64,000 nt of DNA from Schistocephalus solidus (taxonomy: Eukaryota; Platyhelminthes; Cestoda; Diphyllobothriidea; Diphyllobothriidae), in the NCBI GenBank assembly GCA_017591395.1, contig WEDG01000445.1:97430-161429 (forward strand). The letters run 5' to 3'. The notes below the pieces were generated by a model. That model was not told the origin of the DNA. It ran no database searches and saw only the letters and a program-made list of their open reading frames with translations. Below are positions 1 through 10,970 of the stretch, one piece after another (the stretch's first letter is position 1; the number at the start of each line of letters is the position of its first letter). Both the position numbers and the translations under genes were made by a program.

Positions 1-1489
1 CGGTCAAACTGTCATTCGGGCAATCTTTTAGCTATTTATATTTCACATTGATCAACCTGTATAATTGTAACTTTGACAATTAATCATTATGTGGGCGTAC
101 ATTAATCACCTAAAATCATTGTGGAGAAAAATTAATTCATTAAAATGATGGAATATCCTCTTTAGGCTGCAGACTAAAAAAACTGTTGCAATTAGGTAAA
201 TAAATTTAAAAGAGATGATTTTGTACATACTCGACTGACCACCATGACCAAGGCCCTCTGTTTTTTGTCACGAAATATTATGTTATAAATACTAATCAGA
301 CGTTAATTTAAAATAGATTAGAAAATAACGAAAAGCTTAAAGTAAAGAAAAACTAGAACGGCGAATCTGAAATAGAATTTTGAACTTGAATTTCTTAGTA
401 TATAAAGCCACCCAGATTAGGTTCAGTGGAAAATAAATTTGTCAAATATTAGCAGGTATGGGTGGCGAATTTGTGTGAAAAAATAAATGAAGATTGGTCG
501 CGTATACTCAAAATTGTTTGTCCTAATTTGTTGTACACTGCCTGTGTTAATAATACCTACCATTTACGCAAAACGTATATTTTATTATAATTATATGCTT
601 TTTAAATTTTTTGTATGGCAGAGTATTCCACGACAAACTGATTCCCACTATTTAGCGCTTTTTATACATTAACATACATGCTAAGATATAATAAATTCTC
701 CTATTGCGCAGTAGGAAGTCATATTACGTACTGAAATAATCACGTAAAAGCACAAATTGTTTACTGATGGTTTCGCATGTCAAGAAACTTCTCCTTGTGC
801 ATTTTGATGAAGTGCATCTCTGATTGCAAATTGTGTAGGCAGAAAAACATTAAGTCGGTATTTTCGGCAAAACAATTTTGCTAATTATTAATTCTCTTCG
901 TTAAAGAAAATACCAATTACACGTATAAATTCTCCACCACCCAGTTAGACAAATAAGTTTGATCAATGATTGACCTGCTTGCTTGGGTATTGCACACTTT
1001 TTCTAGATAAGCCGAACAACATAGGATTCTGATGCTATATTCTGCTGATATGTAAGATGTATTGCAACTTCCATGCAGATATATGCTTTAGAGAATCTTT
1101 GGAGAACGCATGGCTTTTACATGTCATTTCTGAAATCGCTCTTGCGTGAGAAGGTAAAATCCCTGTGATTGTGCAAATCCAGCATCATTGAATTAAATTG
1201 AAGAATTAGCGTGTTAGCGTCTGTTGAGTAGCGCCAAACCTGCCTCCTGTTAAAATAAACAGAAAAACTGCGGGACTGTATGAAATGTGATGATGTGGCT
1301 TTAACTAATGGCTCATATTTGATTTCTTATTATTCGTTTAGAAATATTAACTCATTGTTTAATCGAAAAGGTTTTCACAGAAATTTCTACAAACAGTTTA
1401 GTTTTTGAGTTGCAAAAATGCCGACTGAAAAATTTAAAAAAATAATTTTGCAAGCAAAGGCTAGTTTGTGATACATTTTCATCAGGTTT
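1..1489. other. AT-rich non-coding stretch
   Basis: No coding region, RNA gene or repeat that I can support. Open frames here are short, AT-driven and resemble no family I know. Confidence 0.6.
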
Positions 1490-2150
1490 TTACATTTAAA
1501 TCACTGTGCAAATAAGTCAAATATGCCAGTGAGTAGAACAAATCGTAGTTTTGTCAAGGTGGTGATGGGTAAGAAAAGAAACAAAAAAACGGTGCATCTT
1601 CTGGTCATCGTCAAATGGATGGCGGCCACCGGGACAGGTAATTAGATGCGAGCGGCTTAATTGGCGGCTTTCGGCCACGGAAATATGGGGTTTTGTATAA
1701 AGTTCATTTGGGCGCACAAGACCAGATTGCGTAGACTAACTGTCAGCCACTACTGCTTTAGCCAACAGACGATACCACAGAAATTTGAATAGCTTGAGAA
1801 GATTTTGTTACTCACCCGAAAGTCACCTCTGGCATCAACACTATGATCTGTGTCTACCACATGCGCGAGGAGAGGGCTATTGATGTTCTTTATATGCCTC
1901 TTTCCCAACCATGCTGGAAGGTGTTCTCATACTCTTTTGGACAAATTCTGGCTCGTGCAACCAATATATGCTGCCTTGCAGGAGCAGGTGAAAGAAATAA
2001 TGCACATTGAGGTGGTCTGGGCGTGCAGTTGTTCCTTGTCACCTCCGTGTATGTTAAATGTAGTCGAGAACAGTACATGGACATCAGATGCTGAAAAGGG
2101 TTTTGAAACAGCTTGACCTAAGCGCATTCTCAAGAGCTCACGTGCTTTGT
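1490..2150 (-). mobile_element. Penelope-like element 3' fragment (GIY-YIG), copy A1
   Basis: Read on the minus strand, this carries the start of a GIY-YIG endonuclease domain, with the core FTCSCKAAYIG near 1960-2000 followed by frameshifts. GIY-YIG C-terminal to a reverse transcriptase is the hallmark of Penelope-like retroelements; no RT is left here. The distal part (about 1490-1790) is the element's 3' region. The same sequence appears inverted at 2615-2875 and again near 46 kb, which shows it is a dispersed family. The inner, 5'-truncated end faces copy A2 across a spacer of about 95 bp. Non-functional fragment. Confidence 0.7.
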
Positions 2151-2244
2151 TGTTATGAGCATGGCCGAAAGGCCAACAAAGATTCCCATGCTAATGGCGA
2201 GCTAGATTAAACCTTTCATCTGCGTCCCATTTCAATATGACGCA

Positions 2245-2875
2245 GCAAGTGAGCTCTTTAAAAGGTGCCTAGGTCAAGCTGTATTAAAACCGTTTCCAGC
2301 AGCTGACTCGCATGCATTCTTCTGGACTAGTCCCATCTTATACGAAGGGGGCAAAGAAAAACTGCCAGCCCAGATAACCTCTCTTGGCATCTTTTCCTTT
2401 ACCTGCTCATGTGGGGCAGGATATATTGGTCGCAATATACGGCGTTTGTCAAAAATGATAAGAGAACACGTATCAAGCATGGTTAGGAAAGGGTCAAATA
2501 AAGACCATAAACAACTCTATTCTCACGCATATAGTAGACAAGCATTATAGCGTAGATGCAAGTGAAGCCTTTGGGGTGAGTAACAAGGTCTCCTCAAGCT
2601 ATTAACATTTCTTTGGGCATCGTCTGTTGGCTACAGCTGTCTTGTGCGCCCAAATGAACTTTATACAAAACACGAAATTTCCGCGGTCGAAAGCCACCAA
2701 TTAAGCAGCCCGCATCTAATTACCTGTCCCGGCAGCCACCATCCATCTGACAATGACCAGAAGACGCACTTCTTTTTTGTTTCTTTCCCTTTCCTTCACC
2801 ACCTGGACAATACTACGATTTGTTCTACTCACTGGCATATTTGACTTATTTACACAGTGATTTAAATGTAAAGGC
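2245..2875 (+). mobile_element. Penelope-like element 3' fragment (GIY-YIG), copy A2
   Basis: Inverted partner of the copy at 1490-2150. From 2389 to about 2550 the + strand reads a better-preserved GIY-YIG start: FTCSCGAGYIGR, then a basic stretch and REH, as in Penelope-like endonucleases, ending at a stop. The 3' region follows and ends near 2875 with sequence complementary to 1490-1530 (around gacttatttacacagtga). The two copies meet head to head at their truncated 5' ends, with about 95 bp between them (2151-2244). No RT core is present, so this is a dead fragment. Confidence 0.72.
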
Positions 2876-4139
2876 CTAACGATAGTCTATCACAAGCTTA
2901 CCTATGCTCACTAAATTTTCCTTTGAAGTTCCGTTTTTATTTAATTTACGAACGCCCTGTGTGATGAATAAACGTTATACAAGCACAACCTGCTTGAAGC
3001 TAAAAACGAAATACGTTTCCTTGAGACAAATGAAGTCCTTTTGCCTAACGCCCAACTGAATGACATTGTAGACGTCCAGAGTGAACCATCCATGGGAATT
3101 GTAAAGCGATGAGAGTATGGTCGAGTGAATAAATAAATAATGACGGTAGGTTGCCTATCTCATGAAATATGTTTTTGATTTGAATAGATTGCTAAGGTTG
3201 GGGTTTAAAATTAATTATTGTGCATTCTTGTCATAGGATATTTCAGCCACCATAGAAGGCCGACATATGGACAAAGCTCTCTATGACTGCCTGGTACAAG
3301 CACACTCTGAAAACCTTTACGTATGTAGCATGCATTTTGCTCCACGATTTTCAATGCTGTTATAAATTCACATAGGTTTTACTAGAAATGATGCACAAAA
3401 CTAGCCTTTATTGTATTCGTTTGATAGAAAATTGCGCCTGCTGCGCGTTTTGCACTTCAGGAAAGGCAACTTTTTAGTTTTACAAATGTTCTTAACTGCC
3501 GAATAATGCTGAACCCAACAGGTCGTTACACTTTTCATTTCTGGCCTCCAAACAAATGCCGTATACATAATATTGAAGAAAATTTTAAAATATCTTTACG
3601 ATAAAGAGCTTAAGTTACACAATTCTTGTGAAAGTTTGCAATACTTGCGGAAAATTCGGTATACTTTGAAGAAAACATATGCATTTACGGGTACGATGTA
3701 TTATTAATAAACATTTCACGCTCTTCAAAAATTACATAAAAAGACATTTTTTAAACCGGATGATACCACTTTTTCAATTATAAAATGAAAAGAAGGCACA
3801 CATTTAATATAGAACAACTACATAATATTTGTTGAGCATGTTTTCTATAAAATATATGTGAGATATTAGGAGCAGTAAACATCATGGCGAGAAATGCATA
3901 ATAATTAAGTAGCTTTTTATGGAGTTTGTGTGGTCGAAAAGAGCCAAAAGAAGGCGGGGAGAAGTGGGGTCATGGTATGGAAAGAGAATCCACCTCTGAG
4001 TCATGCAGGTATCAACTTCTCGTGAATTTCAACCAACTGGGAACAACATGCTGTTCACTAAAACCTTTGAATATTTACTGTACCTTAAAAAAACTCTCTA
4101 TTGAAAATAGCTTGTGTCTTCATTTTAGAATATTTCTGA
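2876..4139. other. AT-rich non-coding stretch
   Basis: No supported gene. The 92-aa open frame at 3926-4204 has no recognisable motif and is probably chance. Confidence 0.55.
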
Positions 4140-4880
4140 AACGAAACAGCAACTTTTCCTTAAATAATTTTACACATCGTGCAGTCACTGCTTTATCAGG
4201 ATAATACTTATTCAAGAATGTGTTCGCCTTTGCAGACATTCACATCTCTTCCTAATTGCATTGAAAGAGACGCATATTCCCTTACGTCCACCTTCTCCCC
4301 TGATGAGAGCTCTTGTAACTCATATTGCTTCAACTCCTTCTGAATTTCCATGAGTTCCTTAGTGGTCCCTTCACCACTGAGCTCCTGCACTAACTCCTGC
4401 ACATCAGCAGCATGCCCTTTTAGACACTTAATTTTCCCCAGAGCAACTATATCATCCAATCGATGCACTCTCGGTCAGTACACTCGCTCAGGGACACCTT
4501 CAGGCCACAGGCTTGCCATGCAGAGTTTAGAGACCTCCGTGTCACTCATTTGCAAGGCCTAATCGATCAAACGTAAGGCATGCAGTATATTTAAGTTCTT
4601 CTTTTCAAAATTGCGTGTGGGTCAGCTCAGTAGTATCTAGAAAATTTATACTTCTTTCAAACGAGGCCTTCAGGTAGAGCTTCTTAAAGTTGGAAATTAA
4701 TTTCTGGTTCAAAGGTTGGAGGAGGGGAGTTGTTTTGGAAGAAAGAAACTTGTTGGTGATGAAAATGATGAAAAAAAATTCATCTTGCATCTGTAGAGGG
4801 TGCGCAGAAGCATTATGGAGCAAAAGAAACAAAACTCTTATCCGAGAAGATGAAATGCCCCCAATACAAATCGGCAATTA
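4140..4880 (-). pseudogene. Tigger/pogo-type DDE transposase, C-terminal fragment, catalytically dead
   Basis: Minus-strand translation from 4877 gives the DDE core and C-terminus of a Tigger (pogo/CENP-B-like) transposase. In the family the second catalytic Asp sits in a LLLDNASAH-type motif; here it reads LLLHNASAHP, Asp to His. The LLQPLDQ motif reads LLQPLNQKLI, Asp to Asn. FKKLYLKASFERSINFLDTTEL follows as expected in two family-typical blocks. After a stop and a frame break, the acidic tail (VQELVQELSGE, YELQELSSGEKVD) runs to about 4208. The N-terminal DNA-binding domain and the first catalytic Asp are absent. A separate N-terminal fragment lies at 7582-7731 on the opposite strand. Confidence 0.85.
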
Positions 4881-5967
4881 ATATGAGTAAGACCGATTTT
4901 AAACAAAACTTTGAAAATAAGTTGCCTCTTAAACAAATGCTTTAATGTTACTTTTCTTTGTCGAATATCTGCATTTGCAGCCGTTTTCCAAATTAAAGTC
5001 TAAGAAAAATGGGGAATTTCGACCGGTTTTTCCAGTTCACTTAAATAAGGGATACAATGATGGCTGAAAAAGAAAGAACTCACTTATTTCTTTCTATTGG
5101 AGCGTTTTTCATTATACTTGCTTACTTTTCGGTTCAGTTCTAAGATTGCAATTGCACAATTGCGTGGCCGAATATAAACTAAGATTTTGCGTTTGAATGT
5201 CAATCTTGTGTCCTTTCAATTTCCATTTTCCGTATTTATTAATAGTTAACTAAAATAAAATGTTTTCTGGAACCTTTCGCCTATTGCGCGACAGAGAAAA
5301 ATGATAGCATGTGGAGGCTTTTCGTATATATGCTCGTTTAAAATCCCAATTATCGATGTAGTAAAAAATACACTCACACAAGTTTATTACAGAGGTTTCT
5401 GTCATAAATTTGACAAATTTGCAAAACTAAATTTTTTAAAAATAAATCTGTTCTGGTTTTCACGAAAAAATGCAATTTCGCATTTCTCCATTAACCTGAT
5501 TTCCATGAATGCAAGATAAAACTTTTCACTCTCTGAGGGACATATTTAAAAATTTCAAGCTTGTATTACAATTGCTTTATAGTACAACGCACAAAAACAA
5601 GAAGTTTTGGTCAATACGTTGCAATAATTCAATCACGTCATTTGCAGTATACATGCCTTGGGCACACGTTGATTTTCTGAGTAACCTTGTAATCCCCATT
5701 TGCATTGACGCAAAACATGAGACTTAGCCGATCCTCCATCAGTATGTGGCCAGACAAATGCCTAGGTGGTAATACTGGACTCTGATGAATGGAGAATGTT
5801 GTGGGAAATGTTACTCACCGCTAGGGTTGTAAGAACGTTATTACATTCTTTATGTTTTTTTATCTCGCTAAAGCAGATTTCTTTGTTTAAAGGATGTTTT
5901 CGAATGTCTACGTCCCAAGACACAGAAGTAGGAACAACAAACCTTTTCTGGGGAGATCATACTTAGT

Positions 5968-6060
5968 GTGAAGATTCGGATTAAGGCTAGGGACGTAGGA
6001 TAATGTTATCGTCAGGGTTAAGTTTGGAATCACGTTTTGCTTAAGAGAGACCGTTTGGAA
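5968..6060 (+). repeat. Degenerate TTAGGG-like G-rich tract
   Basis: Repeated gattaaggctaggg / cagggttaag-style motifs resemble decayed (GGTTAGGG)n. A 9-bp inverted repeat (CTACGTCCC near 5908 and GGGACGTAG near 5990) sits beside it. Similar tracts occur at 17515-17675 and, inverted, at 35165-35235. Confidence 0.4.
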
Positions 6061-6995
6061 TAGGGATTGTGGTATAATTATAGTTGGGACAGAGGATTAC
6101 TTAGGCTTCCTGAAATATTGGAAAATATTGGCTGTATTGCCAAGGTCATTACATCGTCTGGTGTTTTAATGCCTACCTATTTGAGCTTAAGCCTCACTTA
6201 GTTTACTTGCTTAAGTTCTTCAGGTATGCATTAAAAATTGCATAAAGGATATGAGCAAAAGTCAGGCGGAACACTTTTACATTATTTACAAAAAGAATCT
6301 GCGAGCCTTAGGAGGTCTGGAGTGTTGATACTCGACTCGATCATACAAAAATAGTTTAACAGTTTATATGCGTGCTATCTGAAAGAACTGCCTGTAAAAT
6401 CCAATCACTGACAATCAAGTACCAAACAAATTACAGTTTTATTTCCATTGATTATGGCTGATTTTCGCATGTCGTTAATAATACATCATAACCAATTGAT
6501 AGTATATGCTTTTCGTCAGGCATCTGTCTTCCAAATATTAACAAGGAAACCATGAGTTAACCTTCTGCTTTAGGAGAATGCGTAAATCGTTCGCCGCATT
6601 ATTTTTGCTATCGAAAATCCTTGAAAATGGCCAATGTATATTTTTCAGCAGGGATTACAGACACAACTGTGCGGCCTTGTCTGCACAATTTTTCTTATCA
6701 TAACAACCGCACATTGTGGTCTGGTATCAAATTTGTTGTTGACACTTCTATAGATGACTGCGTTTCACCAAAATCTTATTAGAAGTTTGAAAGATTTATT
6801 ATCGAAATATAACACAGAAGCGAGTTTCGCTAATCCTTGGTTGCTTATGGTCTTTTACCAGCTATAGCTAATACCTACTTCGATAATCTTGGGTAAAAAA
6901 GGACTTTAGTCTTTTTGTCGGCTCAAATGTTTAGTCTGGCTGTTTTCGCTCTCATAGTGATCAGGATATTCTTAAATCATGGACCATCCACTAAT

Positions 6996-7040
6996 ATCTT
7001 GCGACAAATCTTGCGACATCTTGCGACATCTTGCGACAAA
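6996..7040 (+). repeat. Short tandem repeat, unit about 10-13 bp
   Basis: Four near-consecutive copies of atcttgcgaca, two of them with an extra aa. Confidence 0.8.
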
Positions 7041-7581
7041 TCTAGGCTGGGTTTCAGGTTTCCTCTAAAGGATATACTCGCAGAATGTTTCACCAATAAC
7101 AATGCAACCTATCATCAGCAAAAAAAACTTATTTTAATGCAAAAGTTACAAGTTGAGGTTTAGAACTAACATGTTTCCAGGACGTTCGCATGACATTCAT
7201 AGTAGGACAAGGCAAATGCTTAAATAAACAGCAGAATGTCTATCTCATGAAAAGGCAGCCAAATGTCTGAAATGTGTTTTCGATTCGAAGAAGATTACTT
7301 GGGTAGGATCGTAACGCAGAGGAACCTCTGGTGATGGTCAACCACATCTAAGAGCTTTGCGGGTAAAGCGCGAGTCACTCGCAAAACCTTTGTGTCGATT
7401 AACATCCTTCTGGCATGTAAATGCGAAAACCACTTGGTGCTTCCTACCGTTTCCGCTGTTTCTCGAAAATTCTGCAACGCCTCAAACGACAGTTTTCTTG
7501 GTTTATCGCGTAAGATAAGTATCCCTCTTAATTATTTTTTGTGACCACAACTTATAACACGCGAGGTCGTGATTGAAGCTC

Positions 7582-7731
7582 CTGGCTAGAAAAAGTGTTG
7601 TCAAGAGGATGCTAGACCCAATTGCTGTAGATTTGAAGAATGAAATCATAGAAAAACATGAGCATGGTGTTTGTGCGACTGCTTTTGTCATTGACTATGG
7701 CAGTTCCTTATCAAAAATCAGTTGGCTATAG
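7582..7731 (+). pseudogene. Tigger/pogo-type transposase, N-terminal HTH fragment
   Basis: A 49-codon open stretch ends in TAG and reads VDLKNEIIEKHEHGVCATAF followed by VIDYGSSLSKISWL. It matches the start of the CENP-B/pogo N-terminal helix-turn-helix seen in Tigger transposases (consensus style: MEIIEKHERGVR..DLAREYGRS.STIS). It stops right after the HTH, and no DDE core follows on this strand. The C-terminal part of the same family lies about 2.7 kb upstream on the other strand, so these may be pieces of one rearranged copy or two insertions. A B-box-like gttcgaatcccacc follows at about 7770. Confidence 0.7.
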
Positions 7732-10159
7732 CGTTGGCTGTACTGAAGCCTTCCCTTTGCTGGTTTGTGTTCGAATCCCACCATGGCCGCCGAGTTTGTA
7801 CAAGTTGGTCAAAGGAATAATTTAAATCTGCCAAAATCCCCTTCTTATGAAAAACGCCCTTGCTCCATTTTAAAAAACCACTATCCCGTTTTTAAAGTAA
7901 CCAGCTAGCTGTGCGTTATGAAAGATATGGCCTGATTTTTCAGGCGCAAAAACGTGCAAGCATGAATGTGTCTGCACGTACCTGTTCTAACTGATTAAAT
8001 GAGTTACGGCCCGTTTCGTGAAATCAGCGAATGCTGCATCCTCCAAAGTTTCACATCAATAAAGCATCGATCGGAAGGAAAAAATAAGGCATTCCGTGGT
8101 TTACAAATTAATATTGAATTGTCTAGCAATTCTGATTGTTTTTTTAAAAAATGTACAAATTAAAAAAAGGGTAAAAATTAACCACGTTGAGTAAACTGAA
8201 GTTTTAAATGTATAGGTAGCTTATCGATGCAACTAAATGAGTAAATAAAACAACAAAAGTTAAATCATTTTTGGAAAAAATATGTTTCAGAGTATTTGAA
8301 AAACATATTTCTCGAGATTAAATGCATTTTTAAGTGTGGCAGTTATCAGATCTTTCTTAAAAATGGGGTGAATTCTTTACAATTTTCAGTGTCTTTAGTT
8401 TACTGCCCATAAATGTACATTTCGTTTGATGTGTTTACTAAAACCTACAAAATAATATAACTCGTATATCATTTACCGATATAGTTATTATTTTTAACAT
8501 TCTTTCTTTTACAAATAACCGTGTAGAGCATATTTTAAGACTCACTTTAACATAAAAACTCGCTGCCGAAAAAAATGAGCGTCTTGAACAAAAGCCCAGA
8601 ATATATATGATTATAATTAGTTAAAAGTTTTGTATTATAAGTTTTTTTTTTGAAAGTGCATAAATTAGTTGTTTCGCTGTCGAATGTAGGTGTACTAAAC
8701 GTTTTTTCCCAGGTTAAGTCAAGGAACAACTGGGAAAGGTTGACCAGTTTTCCGACGTCACTGAAAAGTGGGGATTCACTTTCTGCTGAAAATTAAAGAA
8801 CTTACTTCTTTCGTTCTACTGAAGGATCTTTGAATATATTTGCATACTTCTCAGTCTATTTCTAAGATTTCAAACGCACAAGAGAGTGGCTGAATATATA
8901 CATAGGTTTTTAAATGTCAGTATTCTGCTCCTTCCGTTTCAAGTTTCCATTTTCATTTATAGTCACCTGAAGACTGAAATTATCTCGACAGGCTTCGCGT
9001 TAGCCATGACAGCAAAATGTGGTGGTGTATTATCGCATATCGTATATATGCACGTTTAATTTTCTTATTATATATGTGTTAAATACCGTACATTCATACA
9101 ATTAAATGACAGCCTTTTTGGCACAAATCTTCAAATCTTGCTAAATTGTAGTTTTTGAGACTCAATTTGTCCTTGTTTTTCCGAAAAAATGTGATCTCTC
9201 GAACTTGCATTCACCTGATTTTTGTGAAAACAAAACAAAATGTTTCATTCTCCGAATGCATATATGCAAACTTTCCAGGCTAATATTAATGTTAATTCAT
9301 AGTACTGCGCACAAAAAGTGCTTTGATAAGTAGCTTTTAATAGCGTATGAAATTCCTGGACAGCAAGAAAAGTCAGATTTTGCTACATTAAGCCCACTTT
9401 TCCCATCAATTTAGTGATCTGAAGTGAACTCAATATTATTAAACAGCTTGTTATGCATCATACTTAGTATAAAACACAAAAATATAACGTTAAAATGCGT
9501 GCTTTGGTACTATCTCAAATTCTGATATTCAAATTTCCTGAGTGAGGAAATTTATTATGCCATTTTACTTCCACAATTCAGCTACTTTCTTATTTTGAAA
9601 AAAATGTATTAGTAAATATAAAGTTGTCCTTCGATTATGTCCCACAAATTTGAAATGACGTGGCTTTCACGGCCAGAGAACCTTGTATTTTTCAGGGCTT
9701 ATCTTGTGTTATTCCCGAGGCTTAATAAACAGCTAAGTCAGGGAGGTACATAGAGGTGTCAACAGGAATTGAGCCTTTAATTAGTTGGATTTTAAGAGAT
9801 TATTTTTTTTTACGAATCTCACATTAAATATTATCGGCTTTGGCTCAGTAAGAAGTACCATGCGGCCAAAATAAAGACTTTCAGATCTGAAGTAGTAGCA
9901 AAAAATATTTTGATGCAAACGTAAGCGTTTGTGAAGCAACCGTACTCTACAAAATATGTTTTTAAACCCACGAAATTAACATTCATTGCCTAGAAGGTCA
10001 AATTTTTGTTCCCAAAAGATTTGTCTGGTTAACTTGGAGGTGAAAATCTTTCGACCTTTTAGCGAATCCTATTGGGTGGACCAGAGAAGCCAACTTGTCC
10101 AATCGCGTACGGCCAGTGAATTCCTTGGCCTTTGCCAAGGCCCCTGCCAATACATTCAA
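7732..10159. other. AT-rich non-coding stretch upstream of the GPCR
   Basis: No gene supported except a B-box-like motif near 7770 (see rejected items). A promoter and possible 5' exons of the GPCR would lie here, but nothing can be pointed to. Confidence 0.5.
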
Positions 10160-10970
10160 ATGAAATGTTGTTGTAGATTGTTACGCTCTTCAAATACCAG
10201 CCTTTTTAAGATGAATTTTTGTCCTTTCGAATGCGCAGAGAAGGCAACGGGTGCAGATGCTATATCAAATGAAAGTCTAGTACTCCTCGAGAACACATCC
10301 TTCCCCTCCACTGATGTCTTCAATCTTGGCATGAAGATTGGCATTACGCTGCCGTACATTCCACTTATGGTCATTGCCCCTCATCGGCAACTCTTTAGTG
10401 TGTTTTGTGATACAAAACCACTTACAGCATTCCGTGACAAATATATTTCTTTTCAATCTTAGTATAACAGATATCCTGACGACGTTGGCAGTCATTCCAA
10501 TCACAACGGTGGCTGATGTCTGGCTCAGCTACTGGCCGTTCGGAGCCGCCATGTGTAATTGATTCCCTTCATACAATGCCTTACGGTCACCCTGACGGCT
10601 TTTTACACACGTCCTTATATCCTGTGACCGATTTGTCATTGTATTCCGACCACTACAGAGACGACGGTTTTTGACTTTAAGCCGTGCTAAGCTCATTGTC
10701 GGACTAATTTGGCTGTTCGCAGCTATACAAGCGGCCCCGCTGGCCGTTGTGGGTTACCTCCAGAATGGCACATATCCACGGTGCGCTGAGTCCTGGGACG
10801 CCCAGCGCAGTCAGGTCTATGGATTGACACTGCTTGGGTTACAGTACTTCCTTCCTCTGATTCTACTCATCTGCTCTTATTCAACAATCTCTCTACGCTT
10901 AAATTCAAGCAACCTGCGGGGTAATGCAGGAGGTTCAAGGATCCATGTGGTTGCTAGATCAAAGGGAAAG
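10160..10970 (+). CDS. Class A GPCR, exon 1 (N-terminus to ICL3), with three indels
   Basis: Neuropeptide-type rhodopsin-family receptor of the plasma membrane. The frame opens after a stop at 9977; Met codons lie at 10160 and 10211 (a fourth-codon-scale alternative start giving a 358-aa protein). Allowing for indels and counting from 10160: N-glycosylation sites N37 and N45; TM1 with GN at 76-77; TM2 NLSITD with D104; WPFG then C132; DRF at 156-158 in place of DRY; TM4 W184; C208 in ECL2; TM5 P232 and Y240; ICL3 ending at K270. The frame breaks by one extra C near 10377, one lost base near 10557 and one extra T near 10600, all in short homopolymers. The exon ends AAG|GTACGT at 10970/10971, phase 0. 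The motif set resembles NPY/RYamide/luqin-type receptors, but the subfamily is not settled. It could be a recent pseudogene or carry sequencing errors. Confidence 0.85.

Larger units (their letters stand above)
4881..7581. other. AT-rich non-coding stretch with minor repeats
   Basis: Apart from the TTAGGG-like tract at 5968-6060 and the short tandem repeat at 6996-7040, listed separately, I see no gene here. Open frames of 66-82 aa have no recognisable motif. Confidence 0.55.

Noticed and set aside
4300..4345. CTGATGAG near 4300 as a hammerhead
   Set aside because: No GAAA at the right distance and no stem II; it lies in the Tigger coding remnant.
7740..7800. SINE or tRNA-like sequence after the Tigger HTH fragment
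   Set aside because: Only the B-box-like gttcgaatcccacc is convincing; no A box at the correct distance.
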